NCBI RefSeq assembly: GCF_002831665.1
Contig: NZ_CP025118.1
Location: forward strand, 3,410,001-3,474,000
DNA: 64,000 nt
Direction of reading: 5' to 3'
Origin: Lacinutrix sp. Bg11-31
GTDB taxonomy: Bacteria; Bacteroidota; Bacteroidia; Flavobacteriales; Flavobacteriaceae
Shown here: in pieces, positions 7,041-15,123 of the stretch
Numbering within the stretch: the stretch's first letter is position 1
How the letters are laid out: each line of letters begins with the position of its first letter
Notes under the pieces: generated by a model
Database searches by the model: none
Seen by the model: only the letters and a program-made list of their open reading frames with translations
What the model was told of the DNA's origin: nothing
Position numbers and translations under genes: made by a program

Positions 7041-8150
7041 ATGATTAAGCTACACGACAAATATTTTAAGCCTTTTATTTCTGCAAAAGAAATTGATGCT
7101 GCTGTGTCTAAAATGGCTACAGATTTGGCTAACGATTTAGGAGATGAAATCCCTGTTTTTATTGGTGTACTTAATGGTTCGTTTATGGTGGTTAGCGATT
7201 TTGTAAAAAAATATCCTAAACCATGTGAAGTTACTTTTATAAAATTAGCATCTTATGAAGGTGTGAAATCGTCTGACGATATTCAGCGTTTAATTGGTTT
7301 AACTCAAGACTTAACAGGTAGAACAGTAGTTATTCTTGAAGATATAATCGATACAGGAAAAACGCTTCACGAAATCCATAGGATTTTTAAAAACGAAGGT
7401 GTAAAACAATTGCTAATAGCAACATTGTTTTACAAGCCCGAAGCATATAAAAAAGATTTTAAATTACATTACGTTGGTATAGAAATTCCTAATAAATTTA
7501 TTGTAGGCTACGGCTTAGATTACGATGGGTTAGGAAGAGACTTGCCAGAAGTATATCAATTAAAAACAACGCAACACATGACTAATTTAGTATTATTTGG
7601 TCCTCCAGGAGCAGGTAAAGGAACTCAGGCTAATTTTTTAAAGGAAAAGTATAATCTTGTACATATCTCAACAGGAGACGTATTTAGATTTAATATTAAA
7701 AACGAAACTGCTTTAGGGACTTTAGCTAAATCTTTTATGGATAAAGGCGAGTTAGTACCAGATCAAGTAACTATTGATATGCTTGAAGCTGAAGTTGAGA
7801 AAAATGCAGGAGCTAACGGTTTTATTTTTGACGGTTTTCCAAGGACTAACGCACAAGCGGAATCTTTAGATAAACTTATGGAAAGTAAAGATTCGCAAAT
7901 TAATGCAATGATTGCTTTAGAGGTTGAAGATGAAGTTTTAGTAGAAAGACTTCTTGAACGTGGGAAATCTAGCGGAAGAAAAGATGATGCTAACGAAAGT
8001 ATTATTAGAAACCGTATTAAAGAATATTACACAAAAACTGCAATATTAAAAGATTTTTATTCTGCACAAAATAAATACTATGGTGTAGATGGTTTTGGTA
8101 GTGTTGAAGCTATTACTAAGCGTTTATGCGCTAGTATAGATAAATTATAA
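7041..8150 (+). CDS. adk: hypoxanthine phosphoribosyltransferase-adenylate kinase fusion
   Basis: One 369-residue frame holds two enzymes. Residues 1-176 are a phosphoribosyltransferase with the PRPP loop VVILEDIIDTGKTL (96-109), as in Hpt, which salvages hypoxanthine/guanine to IMP/GMP. Residues 180-369 are an adenylate kinase opening with MTNLVLFGPPGAGKGTQ (P-loop 187-195) and containing DGFPRT and a short LID; it interconverts ATP, AMP and ADP. The kinase part begins with a natural Met, as if two genes were joined. No stop or frameshift separates them. A bifunctional protein would link IMP/GMP salvage to nucleotide energy balance; internal initiation at Met180 cannot be excluded. Confidence 0.92.
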   Translation: MIKLHDKYFKPFISAKEIDAAVSKMATDLANDLGDEIPVFIGVLNGSFMVVSDFVKKYPKPCEVTFIKLASYEGVKSSDDIQRLIGLTQDLTGRTVVILEDIIDTGKTLHEIHRIFKNEGVKQLLIATLFYKPEAYKKDFKLHYVGIEIPNKFIVGYGLDYDGLGRDLPEVYQLKTTQHMTNLVLFGPPGAGKGTQANFLKEKYNLVHISTGDVFRFNIKNETALGTLAKSFMDKGELVPDQVTIDMLEAEVEKNAGANGFIFDGFPRTNAQAESLDKLMESKDSQINAMIALEVEDEVLVERLLERGKSSGRKDDANESIIRNRIKEYYTKTAILKDFYSAQNKYYGVDGFGSVEAITKRLCASIDKL

Positions 8151-8196
8151 AGTAAATTTAGTTTTATTACACAGTTCCATTGGAGTGTTGCAGCTC

Positions 8197-8379
8197 ATGT
8201 TACTGTTTGTAATGTTGTTATCCATAGTTTTATTTGTTTTAGCTATTATTAGTGCTGTTTTAAATAATTTTAAGAATAACGATAAAATAATCTGGGTATT
8301 AGTAATACTACTTGTACCTTTTTTTGGACCAATTTTATATTTTATTATTGGAAGAAAAACGAGAATAAAAAAAGCATAA
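8197..8379 (+). CDS. small membrane protein, phospholipase D-nuclease N-terminal (PLDc_N) family
   Basis: The roughly 60-residue protein has two membrane helices (about residues 5-22 and 30-50) and ends PFFGPILYFIIGRKTR, the signature of the PLDc_N family: the N-terminal membrane anchor of cardiolipin synthases, often found as a stand-alone protein of unknown role. I place the start at the ATG 8197; an in-frame GTG at 8185 would add four residues. It lies between hpt-adk and obg on the same strand. Confidence 0.7.
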   Translation: MLLFVMLLSIVLFVLAIISAVLNNFKNNDKIIWVLVILLVPFFGPILYFIIGRKTRIKKA

Positions 8380-8416
8380 TAGCTTATTAGCGAAAATTGA
8401 GTAAAGGATAATAATT

Positions 8417-9415
8417 ATGACAGAAGGAAATTTTGTTGATTACGTAAAAATGCATGTAACCTCTGGTAAAGGAGGTCAAGGATCTACGCATTTACATAGA
8501 GAAAAGTATCTTGCTAAAGGTGGTCCTGATGGAGGAGATGGTGGACGTGGAGGACACGTGATTTTAAGAGGAAGTACTAATCTTTGGACATTAATACACT
8601 TAAAGTTTAAAAGACACGTTCGTGCTGGTCATGGAGGAAGTGGAAGTAGTGGAAGAAGTACTGGTGCAGATGGAGAAGATATGTATGTAGATGTACCTCT
8701 AGGAACAGTAGTTAAAGATACTGAAACCGATGAGACTCTTTTCGAAATCACCGAAGAAGGTGAAGAACGTATTGTAGCATTAGGAGGAAAAGGTGGTCGT
8801 GGAAACTGGCATTTTAAAACGCCTACAAACCAAACACCACGTTATGCACAGCCTGGAATTCCTATGGAAGAAAAGGATATTACTTTAGAACTTAAATTAT
8901 TAGCAGATGTTGGTTTGGTTGGTTTTCCAAATGCAGGAAAATCGACACTATTATCTGTAATTACTTCTGCAAAACCAAAAATCGCAGATTACGAGTTTAC
9001 TACATTAAAACCTAATTTAGGTATTGTAAAGCATCGTGAGTTTCAGAGTTTTGTAATGGCAGATATTCCTGGTATTATAGAAGGAGCAGCAGAAGGTAAA
9101 GGCCTTGGTTATTACTTTTTACGCCATATAGAACGTAACTCTGTTTTATTGTTTTTAATTCCAGCAGATGCGCCAGATATTAAAAAGCAGTACGACATTT
9201 TGTTAGACGAATTACGTCGTTACAATCCAGAAATGTTAGATAAAGATAGATTTATTGCTATTTCTAAATGCGATATGCTTGATGATGAACTACAAGCTGA
9301 GCTAAAAGTAGAATTGGATAATGAGTTACCAATTCCTTATGTGTTTATTTCTAGTGTAGCACAACAAGGCTTACAGGAACTTAAAGATGTACTTTGGGGA
9401 GCTTTGAATTCTTAG
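8417..9415 (+). CDS. obg: GTPase Obg (CgtA)
   Basis: The 332-residue protein has the glycine-rich Obg fold (residues 1-158, many GG and GGxGG turns) followed by the G domain: G1 GFPNAGKST, switch/G3 DIPGIIEGA and G4 SKCD. There is no extra C-terminal domain, as usual in Bacteroidota. Obg binds the large ribosomal subunit and ties ribosome maturation to nucleotide (GTP, ppGpp) status. Expression with the upstream adenylate kinase fusion is plausible. It is followed by a terminator at 9435-9466. Confidence 0.96.
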   Translation: MTEGNFVDYVKMHVTSGKGGQGSTHLHREKYLAKGGPDGGDGGRGGHVILRGSTNLWTLIHLKFKRHVRAGHGGSGSSGRSTGADGEDMYVDVPLGTVVKDTETDETLFEITEEGEERIVALGGKGGRGNWHFKTPTNQTPRYAQPGIPMEEKDITLELKLLADVGLVGFPNAGKSTLLSVITSAKPKIADYEFTTLKPNLGIVKHREFQSFVMADIPGIIEGAAEGKGLGYYFLRHIERNSVLLFLIPADAPDIKKQYDILLDELRRYNPEMLDKDRFIAISKCDMLDDELQAELKVELDNELPIPYVFISSVAQQGLQELKDVLWGALNS

Positions 9416-9434
9416 AATTTTTCAAAATATATAT

Positions 9435-9466
9435 AAAAGCTCTTAATTTAATTAAGGGCTTTTTTT
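9435..9466 (+). terminator. terminator after obg
   Basis: AAAAGCTCTTAAT pairs with ATTAAGGGCTTTT (one G-T pair) and a T run follows. It overlaps the 3' end of the convergent gene at 9465 and can serve the plus strand. Confidence 0.75.
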
Positions 9467-9917
9467 ATGCTATTTTTAGTTTTAATAAAACGGAATGTAT
9501 AATATCAAAATCGTCAGTACCTACAAAAAATGTTTTCGAATTAGATTTTATTTTAATAGCACTTCCAGTGCTTACATTATATAGTAAGCCATGTGGTGTC
9601 AATCTAATACCAATACCATAAAGAGCAGGTGTTTTAATGTTTTCTATAGAATCGTAATTAATATCTTTAATTTTTAGCGAACGTTTAAGAAATCCTATTC
9701 CAAATTTAGCTTCTATTTTTTCGCTATCAATTGTAATGGTTAATTTATAAAATGTTAAACCAATTAAAAGGAAGAGTAACATAAGAATTACAAAAACAGA
9801 TAAAGGTATTGGGTTGCTTCCGGTTTGTAGAATAAAAAGAGTAACTATAGAAATAGCAACTATACTTATAATTCCAGTTATTAATTTTCCGTATTGTGTT
9901 TTTTTATAAAGTGTCAT
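9465..9917 (-). CDS. two-helix membrane protein with PH-like domain
   Basis: The 150-residue protein has two adjacent membrane helices (about residues 12-30 and 37-57), then a beta-rich soluble part. The part with ITIDSEKIEAKFGIGFLKRSLKIKDI and a later GIRLTPHGLLYNV resembles the small bacterial PH-like domains attached to membrane hairpins. No catalytic residues are evident. It is a single gene convergent with obg. The fold call is tentative and the role unknown. Confidence 0.6.
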   Translation of the reverse strand: MTLYKKTQYGKLITGIISIVAISIVTLFILQTGSNPIPLSVFVILMLLFLLIGLTFYKLTITIDSEKIEAKFGIGFLKRSLKIKDINYDSIENIKTPALYGIGIRLTPHGLLYNVSTGSAIKIKSNSKTFFVGTDDFDIIHSVLLKLKIA

Positions 9918-9993
9918 GTAGTGTGTAATTTAGTAATTATGCATCAAATATTAAAAGCAAATGATATTAAAAAGTTAAAATTATGACGAACGG

Positions 9994-10025
9994 TTGAACA
10001 GGTGTAGTAAATGGTATTATTTTTG
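9994..10025 (+). promoter_or_regulatory. promoter of the DUF4136 lipoprotein gene
   Basis: TTG at 9994-9996, 21 bases, then TATTTTTG at 10018-10025: a good match to the Bacteroidota -33/-7 arrangement, 23 bases before the start codon at 10049. Confidence 0.6.
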
Positions 10026-10048
10026 CATATTTTTATAAAAAAGCAGCT

Positions 10049-10570
10049 ATGAAATATTTTAAAATTCTACTTTTAGTATTGTGGGTTACCTCTTGTGCGC
10101 CAATCTATGTAAACTACGACTACGAGAAATCTACAAATTTTGAAAACTATAAAACTTATAATTTTTTCAGTAACATAGAATCTGGTTTAAACGAGTTAGA
10201 CGAGAAACGCTTGATATCTGCACTAGAAACTAAGCTCAATACAATGGGTTTGCAAAAAACTGATAATGCAAGTTTTTTAATAGACATTAAAAGCGATGAG
10301 TTTCAAGAGCAATCTAGAAACACTGTTGGAGTAGGAGTTGGTGGTGGAAACCGTGGATTTGGTGGTGGAGTTTCGGTTGGTATTCCAATTGGTCAACCTA
10401 ATATAAATAGACAAATTACAGTCGAGTTTGTAGACGAATCTAAAACAGGACTGTTTTGGCAAGCGATAAGCGAAAGCGGATTTAAGCAAAACCAAAAGCC
10501 AGAAAAACGAGAAGCACGTTTTCAAGCCATTGTAGAAAAAATGCTGAAAGGTTATCCGCCTAAAAAATAA
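10049..10570 (+). CDS. DUF4136 family lipoprotein
   Basis: The 173-residue precursor begins with a lipoprotein signal peptide ending LWVTSCAP, with the lipidated Cys at residue 16. NYDYEKSTNFENYKTYNFF and a glycine-rich segment in the middle (about residues 93-115) are characteristic of DUF4136, a periplasmic/outer-membrane lipoprotein family of unknown function common in Bacteroidota. It has its own promoter and converges with the methyltransferase gene at 10583. Confidence 0.85.
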   Translation: MKYFKILLLVLWVTSCAPIYVNYDYEKSTNFENYKTYNFFSNIESGLNELDEKRLISALETKLNTMGLQKTDNASFLIDIKSDEFQEQSRNTVGVGVGGGNRGFGGGVSVGIPIGQPNINRQITVEFVDESKTGLFWQAISESGFKQNQKPEKREARFQAIVEKMLKGYPPKK

Positions 10571-10582
10571 TAAGTAATTTAT

Positions 10583-11182
10583 TTATAGCTTCATAAAAAT
10601 ACCAAACAATTCATTTCTATCTGGAATAGAATTATAACAGGTTTCAAAAATTTTCTCCATAAAGTAAGGCTTTAAGTAAGATAAATACAATGCTTTATCA
10701 CCACCAAAAGGACGTTTTTCTAAATCGTTTGTAAGTGGGAAATCAAACCATAAGCCAACTAATTTCCCATTTGTGTTTAGTAAATGAAACATCTGCTTTG
10801 CATAAGTTATCCTAGTTTCTTCTATAGGAGGAAAAGAACAGAAAAAGGTTTGTTCTATAATTAAATCGTAAGTAGTGTTGTGAGTAAAAAAATCACCTTG
10901 TATTAATTGAGTTTCAGGGAAGTCTGGATTTCTTTTTTTAAAAGCTGCAAGAGGAACTTCAGAAATATCTAAAATAAATACATTTTTAAATCCGTTATTG
11001 TATAAATATTCAGCTTCATAAGCATTACCAGCTCCTGGGATTAAAATGGTTAATTCTTTGTTTTCTAATTGGTCAAAATATGCTTTTAAAGGCTTAGATG
11101 GGTAGCCAATATCCCAGCCGGTTTTTTCTTCATTATAACGTTGTGTCCAGTAGTCTTTGGTTTCTGTCTCTATGTTTTTCAT
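10583..11182 (-). CDS. TPMT-family SAM-dependent methyltransferase
   Basis: The 199-residue enzyme has the thiopurine-methyltransferase family pattern: YWTQRYNEEKTGWDIGYPS near the N-terminus, LIPGAGNAYEAEYL as motif I (about residues 47-60), DISEVPLAAF as the SAM-ribose acidic motif, and EQTFFCSFPP later. Family members methylate S, Se or halide acceptors or small thiols. The physiological substrate is not evident. It is a monocistronic gene, divergent from the SpoU gene. Confidence 0.85.
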   Translation of the reverse strand: MKNIETETKDYWTQRYNEEKTGWDIGYPSKPLKAYFDQLENKELTILIPGAGNAYEAEYLYNNGFKNVFILDISEVPLAAFKKRNPDFPETQLIQGDFFTHNTTYDLIIEQTFFCSFPPIEETRITYAKQMFHLLNTNGKLVGLWFDFPLTNDLEKRPFGGDKALYLSYLKPYFMEKIFETCYNSIPDRNELFGIFMKL

Positions 11183-11241
11183 CTTTCAATTTTTCTTACA
11201 ATTTAATAATTATTCCTTTTCACTAAGTTACATAACTTTTA

Positions 11242-11249
11242 TATTTTTG
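11242..11249 (+). promoter_or_regulatory. -7 box placed 4 bases before the SpoU start codon
   Basis: TATTTTTG ends 4 bases before the ATG at 11254. Since Bacteroidota transcripts usually start some 5-7 bases after this box, the mRNA would have virtually no 5' leader. Confidence 0.5.
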
Positions 11250-11253
11250 TAAA

Positions 11254-11712
11254 ATGATTGATAACTTCGAAAACGAATATTTTGGAATAGGTATACAAAA
11301 TGGTAAAACACCAGAAAATCTAGGTGTCCTTTGGCGAACTGCCCAAAATTTAGGAGCTAGTTATATTTTCACTATTGGAAACCGCTATGCTAAACAGGCT
11401 TGCGATACACATAATGCTGTAAAATCAATGCCTTATTTTCATTATGATGATTTTGAAGAATTCTATAATAACATCCCAAAAGGAGCTAGATTGGTTGGTG
11501 TTGAGTTAGATGATACTGCAGTAGATTTAGAAACATTTCACCATCCAAGACGTTGCGTATATTTGTTAGGTGCAGAAGATCATGGTTTATCAAAACAAGC
11601 AATAGAGAAAAGTCATTTTTTAGTTAAATTTAAAAGCGAATTGAGCTTAAATGTTTCAGTTGCTGGAAGTATTGTTATGTACGATAGAGGAATAAATAAA
11701 CCAAGGTCGTAA
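11254..11712 (+). CDS. SpoU/TrmH-family RNA 2'-O-methyltransferase
   Basis: The 152-residue protein consists of only the SPOUT knot fold, as in TrmL. It has YFGIGIQNGKTPENLGVLWRT near the N-terminus (the Asn and Arg of family motif 1), then VYLLGAEDHGLS (motif 2) and LSLNVSVAGSIVMYD (motif 3, SAM-binding knot). It should methylate the ribose of a tRNA or rRNA nucleotide; the target cannot be assigned. It is followed after 26 bases by era, so an RNA-maturation pair is plausible. Confidence 0.88.
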   Translation: MIDNFENEYFGIGIQNGKTPENLGVLWRTAQNLGASYIFTIGNRYAKQACDTHNAVKSMPYFHYDDFEEFYNNIPKGARLVGVELDDTAVDLETFHHPRRCVYLLGAEDHGLSKQAIEKSHFLVKFKSELSLNVSVAGSIVMYDRGINKPRS

Positions 11713-11738
11713 CTTTGCAGTCTATTAAATAGAATATA

Positions 11739-12620
11739 ATGAGTCATAAAGCAGGTTTTGTAAATATTATTGGTAATCCTAATGTTGGTAAATCGACATT
11801 AATGAATGCCTTTGTAGGTGAGAAATTATCGATTATCACATCTAAAGCGCAAACGACAAGGCATCGTATTTTGGGTATTGTAAATGGTGAAGATTTTCAA
11901 GTTGTATTAAGTGATACTCCTGGGATTATAAAACCAGCTTACGAGTTACAGGCTTCTATGATGGATTTTGTAAAGTCGGCTTTCGATGATGCAGATTTGC
12001 TTATCTATATGGTAGAAATTGGTGAGAAAGAATTAAAAGATGAATCTTTTTTTAAGAAAATTACGAGTGCCAAAATACCTGTTTTATTATTATTAAATAA
12101 GATCGATCAATCCGATCAAACACAATTAGAAGAACAAGTACAATTGTGGGCAGAGAAAGTGCCAAATGCTGAAATTATTGCTATTTCTGCTTTAGAAGGA
12201 TTTAATGTAAAAGAAGTATTCGATAGAATTATTGAATTACTTCCAGAGTCTCCTCCTTATTATCCAAAAGACCAGTTAACTGACAAACCAGAGCGTTTTT
12301 TTATAAATGAAACCATTCGTGAAAAAATATTAATACATTACAAAAAGGAAATTCCTTACGCAGTAGAAATAGATACCGAAGAATTTTTTGAAGAAGAAAA
12401 AATCATTAAAATTCGTTCTGTAATTATGGTAGAACGCGAAACGCAAAAAGGAATTATTATAGGTCACAAAGGTTCTGCTTTAAAAAGAGTTGGAGTAGAG
12501 GCTAGAAAAGATTTAGAAAAATTCTTTGGAAAGCAAATTCACTTAGAGCTATACGTTAAAGTAAACAAGAACTGGAGAAGTAACCAAAGACAGTTAAAGC
12601 GTTTTGGATACAATCAATAA
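11739..12620 (+). CDS. era: GTPase Era
   Basis: The 293-residue protein has a G domain (GNPNVGKS at 12-19, DTPG, NKID) and a C-terminal KH RNA-binding domain with GIIIGHKGSALKRVG. This is the standard Era architecture for 16S rRNA 3'-end recognition and 30S maturation. The last base of its stop codon (12620) directly abuts the stop of the convergent gene. Together with obg and der it makes three ribosome-assembly GTPases within 6.5 kb. Confidence 0.96.
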   Translation: MSHKAGFVNIIGNPNVGKSTLMNAFVGEKLSIITSKAQTTRHRILGIVNGEDFQVVLSDTPGIIKPAYELQASMMDFVKSAFDDADLLIYMVEIGEKELKDESFFKKITSAKIPVLLLLNKIDQSDQTQLEEQVQLWAEKVPNAEIIAISALEGFNVKEVFDRIIELLPESPPYYPKDQLTDKPERFFINETIREKILIHYKKEIPYAVEIDTEEFFEEEKIIKIRSVIMVERETQKGIIIGHKGSALKRVGVEARKDLEKFFGKQIHLELYVKVNKNWRSNQRQLKRFGYNQ

Positions 12621-13142
12621 TTAGTTGTTTTCTGCGTGAATATCTTGGTCTCTTAGTGTGTCTCGCATAAAGTGATGCAGTTCATGCATTTGGTCTGTTC
12701 CAGTTTTTTTACCCATTCTTCCTCCAAAATAAAGGATGAACCAGATTAGTACCATTAAAAAGCTTATAAATAATTGAATAGAATAATCTGATTCTAAAGA
12801 CCAATTAGCATAAGCCCAAATACCAAAACCTAAAAACAAGCCAATAACCACAAAGTGTAGAAACATAAAAAGCGTCCAAACGGTTGGGTTTGGACCAAAC
12901 AATCCATAAAGAGTACTGTTGTTTCTGTCTTCATTTTTATTAATTTCTAAATGTAATTGCGGAGACCAAAAGTGCTGTTTCGCTTTAGGTATTTTAATAA
13001 AAACATGGTCGTCTACTCGAGAAACAATAAAACTAGTTTGTGTGTTTTTAGTGTCTTCAAAAAGTTTTAAAAGTGTATTATTTTCCTCGTTAATATCAAA
13101 TTTAAAACGCGGTCTTAATACTATTTCGTTTGTTAAGGACAT
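12621..13142 (-). CDS. conserved two-helix membrane protein, function unknown
   Basis: The 173-residue protein has a soluble N-terminal part (about residues 1-85, beta-rich, with HFWSPQLHLEI), two membrane helices (about 90-112 and 121-141), and a charged tail with HELHHFMRDTLRDQD. I do not recognise a named domain. It is convergent with era with no spacer between the stop codons. Confidence 0.75.
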   Translation of the reverse strand: MSLTNEIVLRPRFKFDINEENNTLLKLFEDTKNTQTSFIVSRVDDHVFIKIPKAKQHFWSPQLHLEINKNEDRNNSTLYGLFGPNPTVWTLFMFLHFVVIGLFLGFGIWAYANWSLESDYSIQLFISFLMVLIWFILYFGGRMGKKTGTDQMHELHHFMRDTLRDQDIHAENN

Positions 13143-13355
13143 TTTTAGAGTTTTAAAAATTCAATTTACATTTTTTTTATTGAACTCAGTTTTATTTTTT
13201 TTGGATTCTACTAATAGTCAGTGTTTTTAGGTCTTCGTAAAGGTTTTTTGAATAGAATAGTGTTTCTAAGCACAGATAAAAAGACTAATAATAGACTCAA
13301 AAAAGTCATTTTTTAGCTAATTAAAAATAAATAAACAAATTCTATAACTAAACAC

Positions 13356-13363
13356 TACCTTTG
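13356..13363 (+). promoter_or_regulatory. -7 box of der
   Basis: TACCTTTG lies 42 bases before the ATG at 13406. A possible upstream TTG start at 13361 overlaps this box and therefore cannot be the translation start. Confidence 0.6.
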
Positions 13364-13405
13364 CAGGCGCTTACAGGATATGTAATGCAGACTAAAACAA
13401 AAGAT

Positions 13406-14713
13406 ATGAGTAATATAGTAGCAATTGTAGGAAGACCTAATGTTGGAAAATCAACATTTTTTAATCGTTTAATTCAACGTCGTGAGGCCATTGTAGATGC
13501 CGTAAGTGGTGTTACAAGAGATCGTCATTACGGGAAAAGTGACTGGAATGGTAAGGAGTTTTCCTTAATCGATACAGGAGGTTATGTAAAAGGAAGTGAT
13601 GATATTTTCGAAGCTGAAATAGATAAACAAGTAGAGTTGGCTATCGATGAAGCAGATGCTATTATATTTATGGTAGATGTCGAAGACGGAATTACAGGAA
13701 TGGATGAAGATGTTGCCACATTACTTCGTAAAGTTACAAAGCCGGTTTTTTTAGTTGTTAATAAAGTAGATAACGGAAAACGTGCCGAAGATGCTGTAGA
13801 GTTCTATAGTTTAGGTTTAGGGAATTATTTTACAGTTGCAAGTATAAATGGAAGTGGAACTGGAGATTTATTAGATGCTTTAGTTGAAGCACTTCCAGAA
13901 AAAGAACAAGAAGAAGAAGTAGACGAATTACCTAGATTTGCAGTAGTTGGTCGTCCTAATGCTGGAAAATCTTCTTTTATAAATGCTCTAATTGGAAAAG
14001 AAAGATATATAGTTACTGATATTGCAGGAACTACAAGAGATTCTATAGATACCAAATACAATCGTTTCGGTTTCGATTTTAATTTAGTAGATACTGCTGG
14101 AATTAGAAAAAAATCTAAAGTAAAAGAAGATTTAGAATTCTATTCTGTAATGCGAAGTGTTAGAGCTATTGAACATGCAGATGTTTGTTTGATAGTTGTC
14201 GATGCTAATAGAGGTTTCGATGGGCAAGTACAAAACATCTTTTGGTTGGCTCAAAGAAACAGAAAAGGGATTGTTATATTAGTTAATAAATGGGATTTAG
14301 TAGAAAAAGACCATAAAACAACTATTGCATTCGAAAAACATATTCGCCAACAATGCGAACCGTTTACAGATGTGCCAATTGTGTTTATTTCGGCATTAAC
14401 AAAACAACGTATTTATAAAGCAATAGAAACTGCTGTTGATGTTTATAAAAACAGAACCAAGAAAATTAAAACAAGTGTTTTAAATGACACGTTCTTACCA
14501 ATAATAGAAAATTATCCACCACCAGCTTACAAAGGTAAATTTGTAAGAATTAAATACATTATGCAGTTGCCAACAGCGCAACCGCAATTTGCATTCTTCT
14601 GTAATTTACCACAATATGTTCGTGAGCCTTACAAGCGTTTCTTAGAAAATAAATTACGCGACATATTCGATTTTAAGGGTGTGCCAATTAGCGTTTACTT
14701 GCGTAAAAAATAA
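13406..14713 (+). CDS. der: ribosome biogenesis GTPase Der (EngA)
   Basis: It has two tandem G domains, the hallmark of Der: GRPNVGKS at residues 9-16 and GRPNAGKS roughly 175 residues later, each with DTGG/DTAG and NKVD/NKWD. A KH-like C-terminal domain ends [12 protein letters not shown]. It functions in 50S subunit assembly. The start [12 protein letters not shown] matches the family; the longer in-frame starts at 13361 and 13385 add non-homologous residues. It is followed by a strong terminator. Confidence 0.96.
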   Translation: MSNIVAIVGRPNVGKSTFFNRLIQRREAIVDAVSGVTRDRHYGKSDWNGKEFSLIDTGGYVKGSDDIFEAEIDKQVELAIDEADAIIFMVDVEDGITGMDEDVATLLRKVTKPVFLVVNKVDNGKRAEDAVEFYSLGLGNYFTVASINGSGTGDLLDALVEALPEKEQEEEVDELPRFAVVGRPNAGKSSFINALIGKERYIVTDIAGTTRDSIDTKYNRFGFDFNLVDTAGIRKKSKVKEDLEFYSVMRSVRAIEHADVCLIVVDANRGFDGQVQNIFWLAQRNRKGIVILVNKWDLVEKDHKTTIAFEKHIRQQCEPFTDVPIVFISALTKQRIYKAIETAVDVYKNRTKKIKTSVLNDTFLPIIENYPPPAYKGKFVRIKYIMQLPTAQPQFAFFCNLPQYVREPYKRFLENKLRDIFDFKGVPISVYLRKK

Positions 14714-14777
14714 GTGTAAAAAATGTGTATTGCATTTATATTCTAGATAAAAATTTAGAAATGGAATAGTAAATTAA

Positions 14778-14825
14778 AATGAAGCTTTTATTTAATTAAT
14801 AACTAAATAAAAGCTTCATTTTTTT
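14778..14825 (+). terminator. terminator after der
   Basis: A perfect 17-base inverted repeat (14778-14794 against 14804-14820, core GAAGCTTTTATTT) with a 9-base loop is followed by a T-rich tract. Confidence 0.8.
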
Positions 14826-15123
14826 ATTTTTAAATATCTAGTAGATGCACTCTAGGCTGTTTTAATTAATGATTTAACGGTCCTCCCTTTATTATTTTTT
14901 TGTTATACTATTAGTGTTTAGTTGTGATGTAGGCAAAATTAATGTTGAGACTTATAAAAAACATATTAGAAATTACTGTTCTTATTTTTTGATATCTATT
15001 TAATAAATAACATAGTACATTGAAATTTTATATTTTCTTTAAGATTTTCATACTATAACTATAGTACTTTCGTTTTTAAATTTTACGCTTAACATAATCA
15101 TCAATCAATAAACCAATCCAACC
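14826..15123. other. gene-free upstream region of the receptor-like barrel gene
   Basis: About 300 AT-rich bases with no credible ORF. A TACTTTCG sequence near 15065-15072, one base off the -7 consensus, gives a leader of about 50 bases before the ATG at 15124. I see no repeats, palindromes or RNA gene here. Confidence 0.4.

Noticed and set aside
13361..13405. Earlier starts for der
   Set aside because: The TTG at 13361 overlaps the -7 promoter box, and the added residues do not match Der.
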